Shown in pieces: positions 5,008 to 8,824 of a stretch of 8,824 bases of DNA. The position numbers and the translations under genes were made by a program. The notes below the pieces were generated by a model. The model ran no database searches, was not told the DNA's origin, and worked only from the letters and a program-made list of their open reading frames with translations. This DNA is from Bacillota bacterium (GTDB lineage: Bacteria; Bacillota; Clostridia; Lutisporales; Lutisporaceae): positions 1-8,824 of the forward strand of contig JAEXXN010000468.1 in NCBI GenBank assembly GCA_023405875.1, in the 5' to 3' direction. Position 1 is the stretch's first letter. The number at the start of each line of letters is the position of its first letter.

Positions 5008-5037
5008 TTTCCAATATTCAATACAGTAATATATAAT
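5008..5037 (+). promoter_or_regulatory. Probable sigma-A promoter for mnmE-mnmG-rsmG
   Basis: TATAAT at 5032-5037 is a perfect -10. The best -35 is TTTCCA (5008-5013), four of six matches, at an 18-base spacing. It lies just after the jag terminator. Transcription would begin near 5044, which also argues that mnmE starts at 5097 and not at the upstream ATG at 5043. Confidence 0.6.
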
Positions 5038-5096
5038 AGCATATGAAAGTAAATAATAAAGATGAAACTGCCGTCTCAAAGGAGAGGATCAGGTTG

Positions 5097-6473
5097 ATGG
5101 ACAGGACGATAGCAGCGATAGCTACAGCCCCGGGAGAAGCCGGGATAGGTATTATAAGGATAAGCGGTACTGAAGCAATAGGAATATTGGAGAAGGTGTT
5201 CAAACCGAAAAAAAGGGTTGATATAGAAGCCATGCCTTCGAGAACTGTTACATACGGTCATGCAATCGACAGCACCGGGGATATCATGGATGAAGTGCTT
5301 GCAGTAATTATGAGGAAGCCGTATTCGTATACTGCCGAGGATGTTGTAGAAATTCACTGCCATGGAGGAGTAGTTCCTGTAAGGAGAATATTGCAGGAGG
5401 TTTTGAAGAACGGAGCTGATATCGCAGAGCCTGGGGAATTTACAAAACGTGCATTTTTGAACGGGCGGATAGACCTTGCCCAGGCAGAGGCGGTAATTGA
5501 TGTAATTACTTCAAAGACGGAAACAGGACTTAATGCGGCGGTGAACCAGTTGGAGGGCGAGCTTTCAAAGGAAGTAAGGAAGGTTATGGATAAGCTTCTG
5601 GCTATGCTGGCCCATATTGAGGCATCAATAGATTTTCCGGAGCATGATGTAGAAGAGCTGACAATTGAGAATATAAGCAAAATGCTTTTGGAGGCAAAGG
5701 ACTCCCTTGAGTCGCTTTCAGGGTCCTTTGAGGAGGGCAAGCTGGTAAGGGACGGTCTGAATACTGCAATTATCGGACGTCCGAACGTTGGAAAGTCTTC
5801 ACTCCTGAATGTGCTTCTCAAGGAAAACAGGGCTATAGTGACTGAGGTGCCGGGAACCACAAGGGATATAATAGAAGAATACCTGAATATAGGCGGAGTG
5901 CTTATAAGGCTCATTGATACTGCAGGCATCAGGGAGACGGCGGATATCGTTGAGCGCATGGGAGTCGAAAGGACAAAGGCTGCAATACATAACGCGGATC
6001 TGGTGCTTTTGGTGGTTGATGCCTCCAGTGAACTGCAGCAGGAGGACCTGGAGATAATAGAGCTGTTGAGAGATAAAAAGGTAATTGCGGCAATGAACAA
6101 AATCGACTTGGGGAATGTCCACAATGAAAAGCAGTTGTCAGGCTCTTTCGGGGAAGAGAACATAATAGAAATGTCGGTAAAGAATAATTTGGGCATAGAA
6201 AGACTGGAGGACAGAATAAAAGGGCTTGTTTTCCAGGGAAAGCTGAGTATAAACAGAAACAGCATGGTGACGAATATAAGGCATAAGAACTTACTGGACA
6301 AGGCCTTGAGCAATGTTGAAAGAGCCCTGTCCTCGATAGAAGCCGATATACCGGTGGATCTTGTATCTGTGGATATAAGAGAAGCCTGGAGCTGTCTGGG
6401 AGCTATTACCGGAGATACTGTCGAGGAGGATCTTGTTAAAGAGATCTTCAGTAAATTTTGTATAGGCAAATAG
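5097..6473 (+). CDS. mnmE: tRNA modification GTPase MnmE (TrmE)
   Basis: MnmE, with MnmG, builds the 5-carboxymethylaminomethyl group on the wobble uridine of certain tRNAs, using a methylene-tetrahydrofolate carbon and GTP hydrolysis. The 458-residue product has the N-terminal folate-binding domain (MDRTIAAIATAPGEAGIGII at the start), a helical domain (RAFLNGRIDLAQAEAV at 118-133) and an inserted G domain: GRPNVGKS 227-234, TTRD 254-257, DTAG 274-277, NKID 334-337. It ends in the catalytic FCIGK motif (454-458). I chose ATG 5097 because the family starts at this MDxTIAAIAT. AAGGAGAGG (5079-5087) precedes it, and the longer 18-residue extension from 5043 has no ribosome site and lies at the predicted transcription start. 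mnmG follows after 10 bases. Confidence 0.95.
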   Translation: MDRTIAAIATAPGEAGIGIIRISGTEAIGILEKVFKPKKRVDIEAMPSRTVTYGHAIDSTGDIMDEVLAVIMRKPYSYTAEDVVEIHCHGGVVPVRRILQEVLKNGADIAEPGEFTKRAFLNGRIDLAQAEAVIDVITSKTETGLNAAVNQLEGELSKEVRKVMDKLLAMLAHIEASIDFPEHDVEELTIENISKMLLEAKDSLESLSGSFEEGKLVRDGLNTAIIGRPNVGKSSLLNVLLKENRAIVTEVPGTTRDIIEEYLNIGGVLIRLIDTAGIRETADIVERMGVERTKAAIHNADLVLLVVDASSELQQEDLEIIELLRDKKVIAAMNKIDLGNVHNEKQLSGSFGEENIIEMSVKNNLGIERLEDRIKGLVFQGKLSINRNSMVTNIRHKNLLDKALSNVERALSSIEADIPVDLVSVDIREAWSCLGAITGDTVEEDLVKEIFSKFCIGK

Positions 6474-6483
6474 AGGTGAGAAT

Positions 6484-8397
6484 ATGGAGTATTTTGCTGG
6501 AGAATATGATGTTGTAGTTATCGGAGCAGGCCATGCGGGAAGTGAAGCGGCACTGGCATGTGCCAGGATGGGGATGAAGACTCTGGTGGCGGCAATGAAT
6601 CTTGATAGTATTGCCATGATGGCATGTAATCCGTCAATTGGAGGGCCGGCAAAGGGAAACCTTGTAAGAGAGCTTGATGCTCTGGGCGGAGAAATGGGAG
6701 AGAATACAGACAGGACAATGCTGCAGATCAGGATGCTGAATACAAAGAAGGGACCGGCGGTAAGAGCTTTAAGAGCACAGGTGGATAAGAAGCTGTATCA
6801 GGATAGAATGAAAACGGTGATGGAAAGCCAGGAAAACCTTCGGATCAAACAGGCCGAAATAGTAGAAATAAAAGTGGAGAAGGGTAGAGTCTCCGCTGTG
6901 GTTACCGGCCTTGGTGCGGTATTCGGCTGCAGGTGCGTTATTCTGGCGGCGGGGGTATACCTTAAGGGAAAGATAGTTATAGGAGAAGCAGCATATGACG
7001 GAGGGCCCAACGGATTATTTCCGGCGGCAAAGCTGTCGGGCTGCCTTGAAACCCTGGGGATAAGGCTTATGAGGTTCAAAACAGGCACTCCGGCTAGGAT
7101 AGACGGGAAAACCGTTGATTTCGGCAAAATGGCGGAACAGCCTGGAGATCATGATATAAATACCTTCTCCTTCATGACGGGAGAGATGGAAATAGAACAG
7201 AAGCCGTGTTACCTTACATATACAAACAAGACCACCCATGAAATAATAAGAAGGAATATCAAAAGGTCACCGCTGTATACCGGAGACATAGTCGGCGTGG
7301 GTCCAAGATACTGTCCCTCCATAGAAACAAAGGTAACGACCTTTCCCGACCGGGAGGAGCATCAGATATTCATTGAGCCGGAAGGACTGAACACAAAGGA
7401 AATGTATGTACAGGGCATGTCCTCCAGCCTGCCGGAGGATGTCCAGCTGGAAGTGCTTCATAGTGTGCCGGGACTGGAAAATTGCCATATGATGAGAACA
7501 GCATATGCAATTGAATACGACTGCATAGACCCGACCCAGCTTAATTTGAGCCTTGAACATAAAAATATAGAGGGACTATATTTTGCAGGTCAGATCAACG
7601 GTACCTCCGGATATGAGGAAGCGGCAGCCCAGGGAATCATGGCAGGTATAAACGCAGCTCTGAAGCTTAAGGGCAGGGAGCCTTTGGTGCTGGACAGGTC
7701 GGAGGCATATATCGGTGTCCTTATAGATGACCTGGTTACAAAGGGTACAAATGAGCCGTACAGGTTGATGACCTCAAGAGCTGAATACAGGCTTATACTG
7801 CGACAGGATAATGCCGACCTGAGACTGACCCAAAAGGGATATGACATCGGGCTGGTCACTGAGGACAGATATAACAGGTATTTGCAGAAAAAGCAAAGCA
7901 TAGAGAATGAACTGGAGAGATTGAAGAAAAAGATGATATCACCCGGGGGTAAGGTAAGCCTGTATCTGGCAGAAAGAAACAGCACCGAAATAAAGGGAGG
8001 AATAAGCCTGTATGAGCTGCTGAAAAGGCCGGAGATAAATTATGAATCTCTGGGCAGCATAGATGAAGACAGGCCGTTATTGGACAGGGAGACAGCAGAA
8101 CAGATAGAGATACAGATAAAGTACGAAGGGTATATAAGGAAGCAGCTGCAGCATGCGGAGCAGTTCAAAAAGCTTGAGAGTAAAAAAATACCGGAGGGTA
8201 TGGATTATACGGCTATAAAAGGACTTTCTCTTGAAGCAAGGCAAAAGCTGAAAGGCATAAACCCTGCAAATCTGGGGCAGGCTTCGAGGATATCCGGAGT
8301 ATCACCGGCAGATGTTTCTGTACTGATGGTATATATGGAGCAGATGAGAAGGGAAAGAAAGGGTGAGAAGTCTGGAAAACAGGACAATATTGATTGA
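6484..8397 (+). CDS. mnmG: tRNA uridine 5-carboxymethylaminomethyl modification enzyme MnmG (GidA)
   Basis: MnmG is the FAD- and NADH-dependent partner of MnmE in wobble uridine modification. The 637-residue length is typical. Visible motifs are the FAD-binding VVIGAGHAGSEAA (11-23, GxGxxG at 14-19), the conserved CNPSIGGPAKG (48-58), a second glycine-rich segment around 136-160, GPRYCPSIE with Cys277 (273-281), GQINGTSGYEEAAAQG (369-384) and EPYRLMTSRAEYRL (424-437). The C-terminal helical domain (about 540-620, with ISGVSPADVSVL) contacts MnmE and tRNA. AGAGGTGAG just upstream, overlapping the mnmE stop, is the ribosome site. The end overlaps the start of rsmG by 35 bases. No damage is seen. 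Confidence 0.97.
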   Translation: MEYFAGEYDVVVIGAGHAGSEAALACARMGMKTLVAAMNLDSIAMMACNPSIGGPAKGNLVRELDALGGEMGENTDRTMLQIRMLNTKKGPAVRALRAQVDKKLYQDRMKTVMESQENLRIKQAEIVEIKVEKGRVSAVVTGLGAVFGCRCVILAAGVYLKGKIVIGEAAYDGGPNGLFPAAKLSGCLETLGIRLMRFKTGTPARIDGKTVDFGKMAEQPGDHDINTFSFMTGEMEIEQKPCYLTYTNKTTHEIIRRNIKRSPLYTGDIVGVGPRYCPSIETKVTTFPDREEHQIFIEPEGLNTKEMYVQGMSSSLPEDVQLEVLHSVPGLENCHMMRTAYAIEYDCIDPTQLNLSLEHKNIEGLYFAGQINGTSGYEEAAAQGIMAGINAALKLKGREPLVLDRSEAYIGVLIDDLVTKGTNEPYRLMTSRAEYRLILRQDNADLRLTQKGYDIGLVTEDRYNRYLQKKQSIENELERLKKKMISPGGKVSLYLAERNSTEIKGGISLYELLKRPEINYESLGSIDEDRPLLDRETAEQIEIQIKYEGYIRKQLQHAEQFKKLESKKIPEGMDYTAIKGLSLEARQKLKGINPANLGQASRISGVSPADVSVLMVYMEQMRRERKGEKSGKQDNID

Positions 8398-8824
8398 AGG
8401 CTTCAAGGAGCTGGGGTTGGAAGTTTCTGAAGAAATGCTGGAAAAGCTCCGGGTATTTAAGGATATAATGCTTGAATGGAACGAGAAAATCAACCTTACC
8501 GCAATAACTGAAGAAAAGGAAGTTTACATAAAGCACTTCCTGGATTCAGCTACCTGCCTGTCAACAGGATATATAAAGGATGGCATGAAGGTGATTGATG
8601 TCGGTACAGGAGCAGGTTTTCCGGGAGTGCCGGTAAAGCTTCTGAAGGATGATTTGGAAATGACGCTGCTGGACTCCCTTAATAAAAGAATAAGCTACCT
8701 TAATGAAGTGTTGTCAAGGCTTTCGGTAAAGAAGGCGGCTGCGGTTCATGCCAGGGCAGAAGAGGCGGGAAGCAGTGAAGCTCACAGGGGCGCATATGAT
8801 ATTGCTCTGTCAAGGGCAGTAGCC
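8363..8824 (+). CDS. rsmG: 16S rRNA (guanine-N7) methyltransferase RsmG, 3' end missing
   Basis: RsmG (GidB) methylates N7 of the 16S rRNA guanine equivalent to G527 in E. coli, using S-adenosylmethionine. The visible 154 codons reach the window edge, so the C-terminal part is missing. LEWNEKINLTAIT (37-49) and HFLDS (58-62) are family hallmarks, and VIDVGTGAGFPGVP (77-90) is the SAM-binding motif I. The frame opens with GTG at 8363, preceded by AGAAGGG (8347-8353), and overlaps mnmG by 35 bases. A TTG at 8390 is a less likely alternative. No ATG fits before residue 25, so the exact start is somewhat uncertain. The position after mnmG is standard. Confidence 0.93.
   Translation, partial: MRSLENRTILIEGFKELGLEVSEEMLEKLRVFKDIMLEWNEKINLTAITEEKEVYIKHFLDSATCLSTGYIKDGMKVIDVGTGAGFPGVPVKLLKDDLEMTLLDSLNKRISYLNEVLSRLSVKKAAAVHARAEEAGSSEAHRGAYDIALSRAVA

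Noticed and set aside
5354..6469. 371-codon minus-strand open frame antisense to mnmE
   Set aside because: Shadow of mnmE: very rich in serine, no recognisable domain, no start context; mnmE is intact on the other strand.
1..8824. Mobile element, CRISPR, defence or toxin-antitoxin system
   Set aside because: Every sizeable frame is a core gene in its standard order; no transposase, spaced repeats or foreign-looking block is visible.

Overview
This window is the chromosomal replication origin region (oriC) of a low-GC Firmicute, most likely a member of the Clostridia. The gene order dnaN-dnaA, then the origin, then rpmH-rnpA-yidD-yidC-jag-mnmE-mnmG-rsmG is the classic Firmicutes origin neighbourhood. 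AGA/AGG and ATA codons are common, AAGGAGG-type ribosome binding sites precede most genes, and TTG and GTG starts occur. The Clostridia placement (perhaps near Acetivibrio/Ruminiclostridium) is an inference from protein character and is not firm at genus level.

Layout, left half (bases 1 to about 1780): the 5' part of dnaN (beta clamp) and all of dnaA (initiator) are read leftwards. The dnaN-dnaA gap carries what looks like a complete unwinding module: an AT-rich stretch, six DnaA-trios in perfect register, a short G/C block and a DnaA box. It also holds an array of four DnaA-box-like 9-mers spaced exactly 11 bp apart, which runs into the dnaA stop codon. A consensus DnaA box sits between the Shine-Dalgarno sequence and the start codon of dnaN.

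Middle (about 1768-2608): 841 bases without a gene. Eleven clear DnaA boxes lie between 1991 and 2352, three of them perfect TTATCCACA, followed by a perfect-consensus sigma-A promoter for rpmH. With the dnaA-dnaN gap this makes a bipartite origin split by dnaA, as in Bacillus subtilis.

Right half (2609-8824): two rightward transcription units. The first is rpmH (ribosomal protein L34), rnpA (RNase P protein), yidD and yidC (membrane protein insertion) and jag/khpB (RNA-binding KH-R3H protein). It has a likely attenuator hairpin after rpmH and a strong terminator after jag. The second is mnmE, mnmG and rsmG (cut by the window end), which modify the tRNA wobble uridine and 16S rRNA. All genes point away from the origin, so transcription is co-directional with replication.

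The gene content is core and conserved, and I see no mobile element, CRISPR array, defence system or biosynthetic cluster. The least explained stretch is the 165-base gap between yidD and yidC. It can fold into a nested hairpin and also contains a 42-codon open frame in the same phase as yidC. The origin architecture itself (11-bp phased boxes, a DnaA box in the dnaN translation start, an inverted repeat around the unwinding box) is the other part worth a second look.
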